A stretch of DNA of 64,000 nt, taken from NCBI GenBank assembly GCA_039619475.1, contig CM077115.1, positions 556,286,826-556,350,825 on the forward strand. Reading direction: 5' to 3'. This DNA is from Icerya purchasi. Lineage: Eukaryota; Arthropoda; Insecta; Hemiptera; Monophlebidae. Each line of letters starts with the position of its first letter. The stretch's first letter is position 1. The translations under genes and the position numbers were made by a program. A model generated the notes under the pieces. That model did no database searches, was not told the DNA's origin, and saw nothing but the letters and a program-made list of their open reading frames with translations. Below, in pieces: positions 43,171 to 55,460 of the stretch.

Positions 43171-44512
43171 ACAATAATTCCTTCACAAGTACTTTTTCAA
43201 CTTCTTCCTTTACAGTCTGTTTCATAATTATAAAACGGGTGTACTTTGTAGTGCCATTAATTAATTTCTTTCATTTTGAATGAAGATTGTTTGAGAGGTG
43301 GTGACGGTCACTCACCCAGATGTAAATTTTTATGAATATTTTCATTTTTTTCCTCATTTTTACAATCAGACGGTCAATTATTTTTCGACTACTACTTCAC
43401 GAGCATACTCGCTCCTGCGATTCTATTATTCTTCGAAAACACGTACGTTTGTTCTTTCCTCGACTATCTTTCATCCCCGTATTCTACTTATATCGATGCG
43501 GACTTGTAGTCATGTAAATATAGACAATACATAATACACATAGATGACAGATTTCTAGATTTCGGGTTTTTCTTCCACTTCTATTTCAAAAATAATTCCG
43601 AAATAATCAGCCCCATTTTCAGGTCGAATTATCGTTTATTTTTACCTTACGTAACGGTTTCTCTTATCTTCGAATCTAATTTTCCAATCGCCGTTTCTTT
43701 CAGCTACTCTTCCGACACTGGTGCGTGCATTATTCACCCGCTAGCTACTTTTTATTGCTCTTCCCACTCGCGAATCATACAGCTGTCTGCGATTTTACTT
43801 TTTCGAAGATGTACCTGCACGCGAGACATTCTCTTTTATGCAGTGTCTTCCTGTTACTTATTGCGTCTCGTCCGTTATCGCTGCCCTTGATTTTTCACTA
43901 TCTCATCTAATTACTAAAATCTCACTGGCTCTTTTTTTCTCGGGTCTTCGACCGGCTTATAAAAAAATAGTGAAAAAAAAGGCTGTCCTTGAATCATTGG
44001 AACGTAATTTTTGCTTTAAAATCGTTTTTGGCAACAGTTCCCGTCAATTCTCTTGAGTGACCAACACATTCGATGAAAAATTGTTCACGCTTGTTTTTGT
44101 CGTAACCCTTTTAATTGCACGTGTTTACGTAATTTTTTTTTTTTATGTAATATTATTTTCACGGTCGTTACATTCGAAAAAAGTTGCTCCGTATCTCTCC
44201 GATCGCAAAACACAGGTTGTACGAAAAATTCGCGACATTAATGGATAAATGAAAATGTATTCAATTCGAATAATTACAAGGTTTCAGCTGTTTCATTTTT
44301 GAAGTTTAAGCTGAAATTATAGAAAAAGGGCTGCTGCTCATTGTTTTTGATAGTTACTGTATTTTTCTGTTTTTTTTTTTTTTTTTTTGTTCCAACAGAT
44401 TAGACGAGGCTTGCGTGTAAATGTTTCTGCAAAGCATCGAGCAATACGAGATACGTTCAAATTAAATTTTAGACAGCTATTTGAAATTCATCCAACAACA
44501 TGATATTTTTAC
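43171..44512. other. Intergenic, no gene seen
   Basis: Several short plus frames (43,298-44,248) without recognisable domains. A T18 run near 44,371-44,388 is followed by GTTCCAACAG and is not assigned. Confidence 0.4.
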
Positions 44513-47165
44513 TTTTTTTTTTTTTTTTTTTTTGAGCATATCAGCTAAGGACGTTACTCACTTCAACGGTATGATAGTGTTAATAATTATAAAGGAAAAA
44601 TATTACAAATGGAACATACGAAAGAAGCTAACAAAGGAATAACCAAGGGAGACGGAAAAGAAAGGATGCTGTGAGCGCTGTAGGGCGTAGGGAGGCCAAG
44701 ACGCAAAAGACCGGAATACAGTATCGCGCGTTCTGAAGAAATGGAAGGACATTCGAGTAAAATGTGGTTCGCATCACAAACGAAGTTTGCTTCTGACGGA
44801 TCAAATGGACAATGAGGAGACTGAGTAATGGAGAAACGAAAGAGCGAAGCAGGAAGCAAGCTGTGGTTTAACCGAAGTCTAATTATGGATGAAATAGTTG
44901 ACCGCCTCATGTTGGGGAAATCAAGAAACCACGGAAAAAGAGGAGGAGTGGGTTGTATGGATAAGTAAAAGGAAGCAGGATTGGAAAAAGAAGAAGGATA
45001 GAGATCAGACCAACAGTCACGGTGGCAACGCGAGGAAAGAGTAAGAAGACTTTGAGCTGGGAAATGCCTAATAAAGCGACCGTTTAAAGCAGTCGAACGT
45101 GCCAACGAGTCGACTAACTCGTTGCCCGAAATTCCACAATGACTAGGAGAATCCACAATGGATCAATTCGGACAGAACGGGAATGAAATAGATGTGAAAT
45201 TAAGGAACGTATGTGAAGCACGATAGGATCAACGGATGGTTTAGGAAAGGGAGTAGCAATGGCTTGTAAAACGCCTTTTGAATCAGAAGATAAGAGAACT
45301 TTGGATATATTGTTAGAGGAGGCTATAAAAAGGATTGCCTGTAAGATCGCAATAGATTCGGCTAGGAATATGGAGGAGAACGAGGGGAGTTTGAACGACT
45401 CGGAATAGCCGAAATCCGGCAAAGTAAACGCCGCTCCAACCCCTAAAACCGAGTTTAAGCCATCCGTGAAAATTAAAGTATAAGAAGGAAAGAGCGAGGA
45501 TAAAACATAGTTAAATTCGTTATGAGCAGCGAGAGAGGGAAGAGACTTGACATACGAAGGAAGAAAAAGTGTAAACTGGGTGAGTAAATAAAATCTAGGA
45601 AATTATAGGTAAAATAAGGGCATTTTTTGTAGGATAGAACAAAAGGAGAGAAGACCCTGAGTCGTGAAGAAATCAAGGAAAGGATTGGGGTTTTACGAGG
45701 AGAGAAACGCCAGTTGTTGGATATAAACCAGTAGGAATTAAGCAAGTAGGAATTGGAAATATGAAGACGTTTAATCAGAAATCGTTCACCTAGATAAAGT
45801 CTTCGGATGAATAAAGGACAGGAACCAGTTTCTGCCAAAATGGCTGCAATAGGAGAGGAGTTCAAGGCACCGATACAAAGGCGGAGACACATATTATGGA
45901 TTTTATCAAGTTTAAGGAGAAGATATTTAGGAGCACTGGCGTAAAGGAACGAGCAATAATCGAATTTAGAAAGGATAGTGGCCCTGTATAGCATCAGAAG
46001 GATATAAGGATCCCCACCCCAATTACGGGAGGAGAGAGCCTACAACCAATTAATCCTCTTGAGAGCCGATGTATGGAGATAATTTATGTGATGATGAAAG
46101 GACAAGTTACTGCTAAGAACAATGCCAAGGTAGGAGACAGAACTAACTAAAGGAATAGGAAGATGGCACACGGATAGACTGACTGAGGAACGACTATAAG
46201 GACGATAAGTGAAAACCATAGCTGCTGATTTCTCGGGAGAAGTAAAAAGGTGAAGATCGGATAACGCATTATCCAGAGAGAAAAGAGAGTTGTTAAGCTC
46301 CATGACGGCGGAAGAAAGATTAACTGAGGAAGAGTAGATGAGTATATCATCGGCAAAGAATAAGGAAGTAGATGATATCCGAAGAGTAGCTAGGCTATGG
46401 AAATAGATGTTAAAGAGAGTAGGGCTAAGACATGAGCCTTGCGGAAGACCCCGAAAGACCACTCTAGACTCTGAGAAGAAGGGAGTGGAGAGCTGAATTG
46501 ATCTATTGTAGAAAAGCTTGAGAATTAAGGAAGCGACCTGTAAAGGAACATTAATGGAACACATTTTATGTAGAAGAGAAGGTAAGTGAACATGATCGAA
46601 TGCGGAGGTAACATCAAGGAAAGCAGAAACAGTGTGTTCTTTGCGAATAAGAGATTTGTACACGTCAGATAAAAACAACGATAAACAGTCCGCCGTTCCC
46701 AGTCCCGTACGGAAACCGAACATGTTACTGGGAAGAATATTGTTGAATTCCAGCCACCAGACTAGGCGTTTAGTAATCATTTGTTCAAACAATTTTCTAA
46801 AACACGAAGCCAAAGAAATAGAACGGAAAGAATTAGGATTCTTTTTTGGAATAGGAATAACAATAAAGGAGTTCCAAATTGGTGGCGTGGTACAGGTATG
46901 CAAGAAGGAGTTGTAGATAGAAAGCAAGGTATTCAGTGCGGAGATTGATAAGCTCTTAATAACCAGGAAAGGAATGCCGTCCACTCCTGGACTAGAGGAG
47001 GAGGAGGAATTCTTTAAGGAAGAATGGAGTTCATTGATGTTAAAATCGGAAGACAGAACGTGCATAGAGGATGTACCTGTACGAAGCAAAGGAAGTATTG
47101 GTAATCGGGAAAAATGTTTAATGCCATATTTCAACGGATATTTAGCGACCATCCCTGATTACTTC
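44513..47165 (-). mobile_element. LINE-B, 5'-truncated insertion, minus strand
   Basis: A 2.65-kb copy with a T21 run (44,513-44,533; poly-A on the minus strand), the 3' UTR motif GAGCATATCAGCTAAGGACG, and ORF2 from the start of RT to its end. EN and ORF1 are missing. The 5' end is about 47,165, where similarity to element A ends. No target-site duplication was found by eye. It is the type copy of the B group (fragments at 2.6, 7.0 and 26.9 kb). Confidence 0.85.
44587..47152 (-). pseudogene. LINE-B ORF2: RT, RNase H and C-terminal Cys/His motif
   Basis: From 47,152 the frame is open for 370 codons. The RT fingers contain SISLASCFRKLFEQMITKRL and GFRTGLGTADCL, the palm AFLDVTSAFDHVHL, GLPQGSCLSPTLFN and FFADDILIYSS (catalytic Asp pair). 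A single TAG (46,040-46,042) replaces a residue before GGDPYILLMLYRATIL, and the same frame continues to 45,473. A frameshift leads to RNase H (45,422-45,114) with AESIAILQAI and LLSSDSKGVLQAI. Another shift leads to PSHCGISGNELVDSLA and the C-terminus (45,156-44,587) with the knuckle CPFD...VCDANHILLEC. Three lesions suffice to kill it, so it is fairly young. Confidence 0.85.
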
Positions 47166-47489
47166 CCCTTATACGGACGATAAAAAGAAGTACTGTATCT
47201 GTGCGAGTATTTTGAATCTCACGTTTCAATAAAAATATCCGATTTAACCATCTCTGAATTCATTTAAGAGTCGTTTTAACATCTGTACGTATGTATGTGT
47301 TTATCCGGCAGAACTCAAAAACGGCCGGTCGTAGAAGATTAAAATTTTACAGATAAGACCATCTTGGTATTATCTAGTTGTGCACCTACCTTTTTGGTTA
47401 GAATCGGTTGAGCGGAAGGAGTACTTTCCCTATAAGGCTACAGCTGTATATCAAGGCATACATATATTTCATGATTTACCCTTTAAAAT
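47166..47489. other. Intergenic, no gene seen
   Basis: No coding similarity. It lies between the 5' end of LINE-B and a SINE copy. Confidence 0.4.
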
Positions 47490-47637
47490 AAAAAAAGTAA
47501 GTCCCATACCCTTAACAGGGTGTCGGGGATTGTGAAGTTAAGGTTTACAAGTTCCTTTCTGTTTGGGATCCGCCTTTATTTTCCCAGATTTCTTTGGTAC
47601 CCAATTATTTCAGGCTGGCTAAACCTGGGAGCGATTC
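47490..47637 (-). mobile_element. tRNA-derived SINE, copy 2, minus strand
   Basis: The reverse complement matches 25,736-25,908 block by block: TCGCTCCCAGGTTTAGCCAG, TGAAATAATT, GAAATCTGGGAAAATAAAGG, AGAAAGGAACTTG and TTAAGGGTATGGGACTTACT, then an A-rich end. The B-box part of the head is missing. Diverged roughly 20-30% from copy 1 by eye. Confidence 0.6.
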
Positions 47638-48937
47638 AAAATATTCGTTGTTAATTTTTAATGTTTGCGATTTCAGGGCTTGGCCTTTCACATACTCGTA
47701 CAAGGAAGTATTGTGCTTGGCCACAACAGATATTTTATCCGTAACAACCATGCAGTATTTAAAGGTATGTATAATCCTTTTTACTGTACGCGCGGGCGGC
47801 ACAACTTGATTCCCAAACAATACAAATCGATTAATTCGAAAAAATGGCAAAGTTACTTATTTTGTTCTGTTTCCTGTTCTCATTCACTTAAGCTGGTAAA
47901 CTGGTGGGGGGGGGGGCATGTTTAATTTTGAAACATAACACTTGATACGAAAATTTGCAACAAAAATAACACGCTCGTATTCGTGGATAGAGAATAGCGG
48001 GAACGTTTTTTTTTCAATTCGCTTAATCGATACTTCTTAAGAAATTAGTGTTGGTCAGTGATGCATACATTGAAGGAACGAATGAAAGGCTTTGCGTAGC
48101 ATTGAACATATGCCCTCATCGGGTGTTGATATATAGTGTCACTGGTGTTCCGCTACTTTGCATGACGGACGGTGCTACTATGTGAAACGTCCCGAAGTTT
48201 GAAAAATCATTTCAAGAGGATAATAATGAAGAAGCTGCTGGTCGAAGAATACGACGTCATAAGTGAATCTGGAAGACAAGTACGTAAAAAGTCTGCCGAC
48301 ACTTTACCCATAAATGTTTTCGATTACTTCAGCGGCTCCAAAAGTCTCGCATAGTTGGACACAACATCAACAAGCTGAAGCTCCAGATGAGAATTACATG
48401 CAGTTCACGCTGAGATTATCGGAAAATGCAAAGTTATTTATAAAACAATTTATTAAAAATTCGTGTTTCCAATTTAACGTAATATAAAAGTAATAACACA
48501 AACCAATGACGAAATGAAAAGTTCTTTCACATCCAGTTCTGGGGTGGCATCTATGCTTGTTTCAACTGTCCACTACCGGTGGTACGAACCTATAACAGGA
48601 ATTGAATGATCGCGCATACTTGAAAACGTTTGTTAACGATTTTAAATATATATATATATATATATTTACCGAAAGAACTCAAGAAGTTCGGAAGTACGCG
48701 TTTCTTCAAAAACGAAAAGCTGTTAACCGGAAAAATCGTTCGCAATGTTTTCAGTGACGTCAAGCTGTTAAGAGTGCTGCCAAGATTAAGACCCCTTTTC
48801 TGAAACAAAATGACTTCAAAATATTAAAATAGACTGTAGATGCCGATGTACGCGAGCGTTTTGACCATTTTAAACCGGTTTTAAGTTCGCGAAGAGCCGC
48901 TTATCTCTTGACATTTTCTAGAAATTATCGATGAGTT
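47638..48937. other. Intergenic, no gene seen
   Basis: Contains a G run (47,905-47,916), (TA)n near 48,648-48,665 and a 60-codon plus frame (48,172-48,354) without recognisable domain. Confidence 0.4.
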
Positions 48938-48950
48938 TGCTAATTAAAGA
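48938..48950. repeat. Target-site duplication, copy 1 (3' side of LINE-A)
   Basis: TGCTAATTAAAGA directly before the poly-T tract. The same 13 bases occur at 55,754-55,766 beyond the 5' end of the element. Confidence 0.75.
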
Positions 48951-49041
48951 TTTTTTTTTTTTTAACTCCCCCCCTCTTGGGTTTGCTACCAAAGAGCATT
49001 ATTCCAGCAAAAAGGAATAGATACATGGAATAAAATAGAAA

Positions 49042-52000
49042 TTATATTTTTATTCTGTCGACAATGGAATCAAGAAACACCCCTAGGACAGGAACAACAG
49101 AGATAGTAGGTAGAGAAAGAACATAAGTGGCGTTGAAAGGAGCAGGAAGACCAAGCTTTAAAAGGTGATAATAAAGTAACTCACGCTCGCGAGATAAACC
49201 GGAGCACTCGAAGAGCACGTGATTCGCATCACAAACATACTGGGAACCTTCAGGATCTAATGGATAATTAGGAGATGCAGTCAAGGAAAAGCGATTTAGT
49301 GAAGAAGGAAGGAGACTATGCGAGAAACGGAGGTGAGATAATTTAGTAATTACGGACCGACGCAAACTGTGAAACTCATAGAACCAAGGACAAGAAGAAG
49401 GAATACGGGGTTAATCAAGAGATAAAAGGAATTAGGATTAGCGAAAAGAGATACATAAACAGAATGTCTAAGATGGCAGGATTTAGTTGGAAGAAGAATA
49501 TTGTGTGCTGGAACCCTACTAATAAAATTTCCATCATTGGAAACAGCAGCTTTAGCAAGGAGGTCGACGGCTACATTTCCATCAATGCCTGCATGTCCTG
49601 GAATCCAAAGAAAGTCAATCTGGGTGAACGTGGAGGAGGATAGATCATGAAGAAGAGAACGAATAGAAAGGATAATAGCATCAGTGGAAGGAGAAAGGGA
49701 AGGTGGAGATAGCGCTAGAAGAACACTTAAAGAATCAGAAACAATAAGGAATTTGGAAGAACTTGCAGAAGAGGAAATATAAATAATGGCTTGAAGAATG
49801 GCAACAGATTCTGCAGTAAAGACAGAACAAAAGGACGGAAGTCTAAAAGACCGAGAATGAAAGAACTGAGGGCACAAGAATGCCGCCTCAACTCCGATCG
49901 GGCTCTTCGATCCGTCAGTAAAAATTAAAGAGTGATCACGGAATAGAGAGTTTATTGTATTATTAAATTCCATACTGACGATATGAGAGGGAGAGGATTT
50001 AAGGAAGCGTGGCATGAAGATGATATTTGGTGGCTTTAACAATTTGGAATAGACGTAAGAAAAAAATTGTGATGAGGAATGACAAAAGGGGAAAATTTAG
50101 AAAGCCGAAACGATATATGAGATTGTATAGGAATTTTATTGGAGGAAAAACACCAGTGACGAAGGATAAAAGAATAAGAGGTACTGATATTTGACGAGGA
50201 AGTGGAAAAACGTTTAATGAGAAAGCGATAACCCAAATAAGATCTTCGGATGAACAGAGGACAGATATTGGATTCAGATAGAATGGCTGGGATAGGAGAT
50301 GACCTCAGAGCTCCGAGACAAAGCCGAAGGCAACTGTTTTGGAGACGATCTAATTTGTAGAGAACGGATTTGGAAGCGTTGCCATATAAGAAACTGCAAT
50401 AATCCAATCTAGAGCGTATGAGAGATTTATACAACATTATTAACACAGAAGGATCGCCTCCCCATCTCGTAGGTGAGAGAGCTTTAAGAAGGTTTAAGAC
50501 TTTAAGCGAGGAAGCATATAAATGGCTGATATGTTCATGGAAAGACAGACGAGGGGATAAAGTGATACCCAGATAACGAAAAGAACTGACTATTGGAATG
50601 GAATGATTTTTAAGATTTATTTCAAATGAGCCCGGGTTGTAAGGTCGAAGGGTGAAGACTACAGCTGCTGATTTTGGAGCGGAAATGAAGAGATGAATGT
50701 TAGAAAGGGCCTCTTCTAGAGTACTTAAGGAGCTGTTTAATATCATCTGCAAAAAATAAAGTTTTGGATTTTAAGGAGAGAAAACCAATTTTGGAAATAT
50801 ATAAATTAAATAAAGTAGGGCTAAGGCAAGAACCTTGCGGAAGGCCCTGGAAGACCTTCCTTGAGGCGAAAAAGGAAGGAGCAGAAAGGAGGAGAGTTCT
50901 ACTTTGAAAAAGATTGATAATTAGGAAGGATATGGATGCAGGGATATTTAAAGAAATCATAACGTTTTTGAGCGTGGGAAGATGGACGCTTTCGTATGCA
51001 CCGGCTACATCAATAAAAGCTACAATTGTGAATTCTTTGGAAATAAATGATTTGTAAATGTCAGCAAGGAAAAGACTAATACAATCTGGAGGGCCTAAGC
51101 CAGGACGAAAACCAAACTGGTTGTCTGGAAGCGAGTTATTGTGTTCCAGCCACCAGACCAGCCGTTTGTTAAGCATGCTCTCAAAGAGTTTTCTTAGGCA
51201 AGAAGCTAAAGAAATGGGCCGAAAGGCAGAGGAATTATTCTTGGGAATTGGGATAACAACGAATGTGTTCCATGAATCAGGAATAGAACCAGATTGCAGG
51301 AAGGAATTAAAAATGATTAAAAGAATTTGGAGAGACTTTACAGATAGGTTTTTGAGGATGGAGTAAGAAATTTCATCATGGCCCGGACAGGAGTTGGAGG
51401 AGTTTTTCAGGGAAGAAAGAAGTTCAGAGAAGGAAAAGTTAGAGGAAAGGAAATGAGGCGATGATTGGTAAGGAGGAATTAAAGAATCCACTTCATCATA
51501 GTTAGGAACATAATCAGGAGCTAAGGAGTCAAAGAAAGAAGAAAGAGTATCCTTAGGAACACTGGAGCTAGACGGGCGTTCGGAAATAGAATTTCTAAAA
51601 GCTTTAGCCAACTTCCACACTTTGGAAATAGGAGGCAATCGAGAAAAGGAAGAACAAAAGGATTTCCAAGCATTTTTCTTGGCGTTTTTGAGAATATATC
51701 TGGTTCTAGCGTTCGAATTCTTTTAAGTCAAGAAATTATTAAAAGTAGGTTGAGAGCGGAATGATCTAAAGTTAGACAAACTTTGATTAACAGCAGCTGT
51801 GCAGTCCCCATTCCATCACAATGATGAAGCCCTTAAAGAATCACTTTTCCGGGCTTGAGGACAGAGTGAGGAAGACAGTGTTAGAGCAGAGGAGATAGAA
51901 TTAGTAAAGGATGAATATTGTGAAATAGCATCGTTCTCTACCTGTATTGCAGGAAGGTCTGAGTCCACAATAAACCGAAATCTATTCCAATCAGTTTTAT

Positions 52001-52735
52001 GTAGGTTCCAATCAGCATAATGCAAAGGCGTAAATGAAGATGAAAGAGAAGGGAGATGGAAGTTATTAAGAACAATGAGGATCGGAACGTGGTCACTGCC
52101 GAAGGTACCATCTAGAGTTTTCCACGAGGATTTAAGAGCTGTGTCGGAGGAAACAAAAGATAGATCGATAAAACTAGAAGTAGACGATGATTTGAAGAAG
52201 GTGTGAAACCATCATTTAGGAGAACTAAATTATAATTGAAAATTACTTCCTCTATAATTGTGCCATTCCTGTTATAACTGGAACAACCCTATAGAGGCGA
52301 GTGGGAGTTCCAGTCGCCACCGACCATGAAAGGGCGAGGAATAGAATTCAAAAACAAGTCAAATGGGAAATCGCGTAAGTTATAGGACGGTGGGATGTAG
52401 GAGGAGGCAAGATTAAAACTTTTACCATGACACAATGGGATTGAGACGTGAACTAAATTCGGATTAAGAGGACTGGAAGAAAGGAAGGAAAAACTATCAT
52501 GATGAATGAAATGTACATCTTTTCTTATAAGAATAGCAGCTCCGCCATAGCCGTCGTCCCGATTCGAACTGACTAAGGAGTATCCTCGAATTCGAATATT
52601 GGAAGATTGTTTGAGCCGAGTTTCTGACAGAAGAGCAACCTGAATGTTATATTGATCCAACAAACCTTCGAGAGAGCATTTATTGACATTAAGACTTCTA
52701 CAGTTCCATTGAAGAATATTTAACCTGTTTGACAT
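49042..52735 (-). pseudogene. LINE-A ORF2 (endonuclease, RT, RNase H, C-terminal Cys/His)
   Basis: The start MSNRLNILQWNCRSL lies at 52,735. EN motifs are VALLSETRL, YSLVSSNRDDGYGG and GGDWNSHSP, then after a TAG (52,289-52,291) and a frameshift SSFIDLSF and GSDHVPIL near 52,100. The linker has stops near 51,816 and 51,725. RT (51,638-50,700) has PISLASCLRKLFESMLNKRL, GLPQGSCLSPTLFN and FFADD. A frameshift follows near 50,740 and the connection runs to 50,036. RNase H (50,042-49,350) has LIFTDGSKS, TAESVAILQAI, LIVSDSLSVLLAL and WIPGHAGIDGNVAVDLLA, so all acidic blocks are present. The C-terminus (49,365-49,042) has YVCDANHVLFEC. About 1,230 codons in total. Function is target nicking, cDNA synthesis and RNA removal. 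Confidence 0.85.
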
Positions 52736-53898
52736 AATTTAAAGTACAGAAAAATAGTTGGAGGGGAAGGAACCAAGTAAGTGTAGAAGAGGAAGGGAAA
52801 TAATACCTTACAGCCTGCAGATTTGGAAGAGAGAGGAAAATCGGGGAAGGAATGAGTGTAGACTCGGGTAGTCCACGCAAAGCCAGTTGAAAGTATTGAA
52901 TAAAGACAAGGAAAGATACGGCAGAAGAAGGGATGCAAAAAAAGACAATAGAGAGACATCTGTTTTCCCAGATAACTTACGAATGAGGAATATGAAAACT
53001 TATTGCGATGCTCACTGAGGAAAAACCACTTTCTCTCTCGCTTGCTTACCAACTTAATTAGGTACGGAATGATGAGGTCAAAGTGAAAAATTAAGATTAA
53101 GCAAGGAATAATTAGAGATTAAATTCGCTTTAAAAAGGGTCATAACTGGAACGAAAAGGACTTTGAAAATGATTACATTGAAACAGACTAACCGTCTTTC
53201 TTTCTTTACCGTAGCCCAGCGTATTTGAAAGAAGACCGAAGGAAAGATGAAAAAACGGAAAAAGTCAGATATTTGAGGATGAGAATAATGCATCTAATAA
53301 TTAGTATTGATTTGCACGGTTTAAAACCGAAGAAAAAAGAAGTTTCATACAATTGTGCATTGCAATCAACCATACACCGTCCTACTGCCGAACCCAATCA
53401 AAGTTCGCAGAAAGAGGCAATGGTCATAAAAATAAGGCAAAGCATATAGATCAGAACAGAAACATCTGTTAACTTTTCTCGCTTTTAACAGTATAGCTGA
53501 GAAAAGAAAATTGATCCAAACAAAAATTATGAACAATTCTCCACCGCTCTCATCACCCGCAAGTTTCAGGTTGCGAGACGAGACAATGGTGATAATAGGA
53601 ATAGGAAACATATATTTTTGGAATAAGGCATATGATGTCTGTATTCTCAGTAATGCAATCCGGGAGAAACATAAGATTACAGAAGGAAATGTGATAGGAA
53701 TTAACGGCCTGAGCTCCGGAATGCTGGTTAGCCTAGATAAAGGAATATGGAAAGAGAACGACAGAGTAGAAATTTGGGAAAAAACATAAAATTCAATGAC
53801 AAGAACCATAGCGAATTTTATGCATATGCAAGAGAAGAAATTAGAATGGAATTTCACAATCATAAGGACCATTAACGGAAATACAGGAAGTTGACCAG
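52736..53898 (-). other. LINE-A ORF1-ORF2 spacer with an unexplained open frame
   Basis: The 1.16-kb spacer is long for this class. Starting 26 bp after the ORF1 stop, a 168-codon open frame (53,872-53,366) runs on the minus strand. It is hydrophobic in parts, without a domain I know. A 92-codon frame lies opposite (53,511-53,789). No tail, TIR or duplication suggests a nested insertion. The related (+) copy at 11.2-13.9 kb also has a long spacer. The open frame may be chance. Confidence 0.4.
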
Positions 53899-55460
53899 TT
53901 ACATAGCCGTAGAATTCGAAGGACAGTGAGCAAATAACAATTGGAAAAGCTTGAGCGATGCCACGCGAAATTCAGGATTTTGACGTAGGTTAGGAGGAGT
54001 ATTTTGAAGGTTTAAGCTGAAGTCTAGCTTATCGACAGCTTCTTCTGCTGACATGGGAACGGAGGAGTTGGGTTTAGGAAAAATTAGACTAGTTGGTGCC
54101 TGTTGTTGCAAGCAAGAGTTAGGTGAGTTGGGAAGAGAATAAGAAGGAACGTTATGAGACGATGCACTGTGCGTTGATTCGGGGAAGAAGAGGCCGTTAC
54201 GATAATTAAGATTGTTTGACGGAAGAGGAGGGAAATGCTGATTAGGAACGGGAAGAAATTTGGGAGATCGTGACCGATTAGGTCGGCGAGAAAACTTGGA
54301 AGGAGAAGAATACAGGTTTTTTTTTGAGCTATATCGGAAAAAGAAAAAGCTGAGTTGGCAAGATTGAATTTTTTAATTATACTAGCTTCATTATAGGACA
54401 CGTTTTCATAAGCCATGATTTTACGAAGATGAAGCTGGTCTTGAAAAACAGGACACTGTCTATCGGTGGCTAAATGATTACCCTTGCAGTTGAGGCAATT
54501 AGAATCTGACGGCTGCGGAGCTGAACAAGAATCCAAGGAATGCAACTCATTACATTTAGGACAACGTGGTTTACTGCGACAAAACTTGTCGGTGTGGCCA
54601 AAACGAAAACAAGCTCGGCATTGGATAGGAGGTCTTACGCTGGGTTCCACTGCACAACGAAGATGAAAAAAATGAACATAACTGGGAAGGAAAGGTGATT
54701 TGAATTTAATTTCGATTAGGGGAATTGGACGAAATTTATCGCCATCTCTTTTCTTGAGTCGTCGAATTGAAGCTACCGGCACTTCCGCTGAAATATCTTC
54801 CAATAATTCTTCTTCGGTAATATCTACAGGTACATTACGAATAATGCCAAAAGAGAACAATAGATTATTAGGAATAAAGGCCTTAAAGTTATTTTTATTA
54901 AGGAAGTCAGAATCAAGCAGAAAATTATTTGCTGAGCTAATATCCCTAAAAAAGAGTCTAAGTCTATTGCTGCCCGCTCGGAGGATTTCTGTGATTGATC
55001 TAGTTCTATTATAGAGAATTTTAGCAGCAGCAAAGGGATGTAAATTTGCTATATTAAGCTCAGAGAGCGATTGCAGTATAATGTGTATAGAACCATTCTA
55101 CTCTACAGGGAAAAGAATTACCTCATTTTTATTATTAATTTTTGTACTATTATCGATAATGTCGTGGGAAGTTTTTATATTGAAATTTTTAATAGCTTCG
55201 ATAGCATTATCATTAGAATTATTTTTATTAAGATTATTATTATTATTACTGCTACTATTATTATTACTGCCGGAAAGTTTTGATAAATCAGATTCTGATA
55301 GTCGCAGATCTTTGCTAGGGATCGACGCGACCGGTGAAAGGGGACCGGTTGGTTTACGCTTAGTTGAAGCGTCCATGTTCATTTGAAGGGCTAAATTCGT
55401 TTTTGCCGGTTTAGTATCTTTGGCGGAGGCTGCAGGGCGGCCCCCACTAGACGTACTCAT
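53899..55460 (-). pseudogene. LINE-A ORF1 (gag-like, RRM-like plus CCHC zinc knuckles)
   Basis: The start MSTSSGGRPAASAKDTK at 55,460 follows the 5' UTR. An Asn/Ser-rich N-terminus (about residues 60-100) is followed by an in-frame TAG at 55,098-55,100 (codon 121). The same frame then continues open, through an RRM-like stretch (LRLFFRDISSANNFLLDS, FGIIRNVPVDITEEELLEDI), to the knuckles: CRACFRFGHTDKFC, CPKCNELHSLDSC and CLNCKGNHLATDRQC. In a T9/A9 run (54,317-54,325) the frame shifts and continues in the +1 phase as a Ser/Pro-rich tail ending at 53,899. About 520 codons, two lesions. In this class ORF1p coats the RNA and acts in cis for insertion. Confidence 0.8.

Noticed and set aside
46632..47183. 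Plus-strand open frames over LINE-B
   Set aside because: Antisense shadows of the RT coding sequence.
44500..47260. Target-site duplication for LINE-B
   Set aside because: No convincing direct repeat was seen. GATATTT words near both ends differ in context and position.
48938..48951. Extending the target duplication to 14 bp by the following T
   Set aside because: The T belongs to the poly-T tract and cannot be distinguished from the tail.
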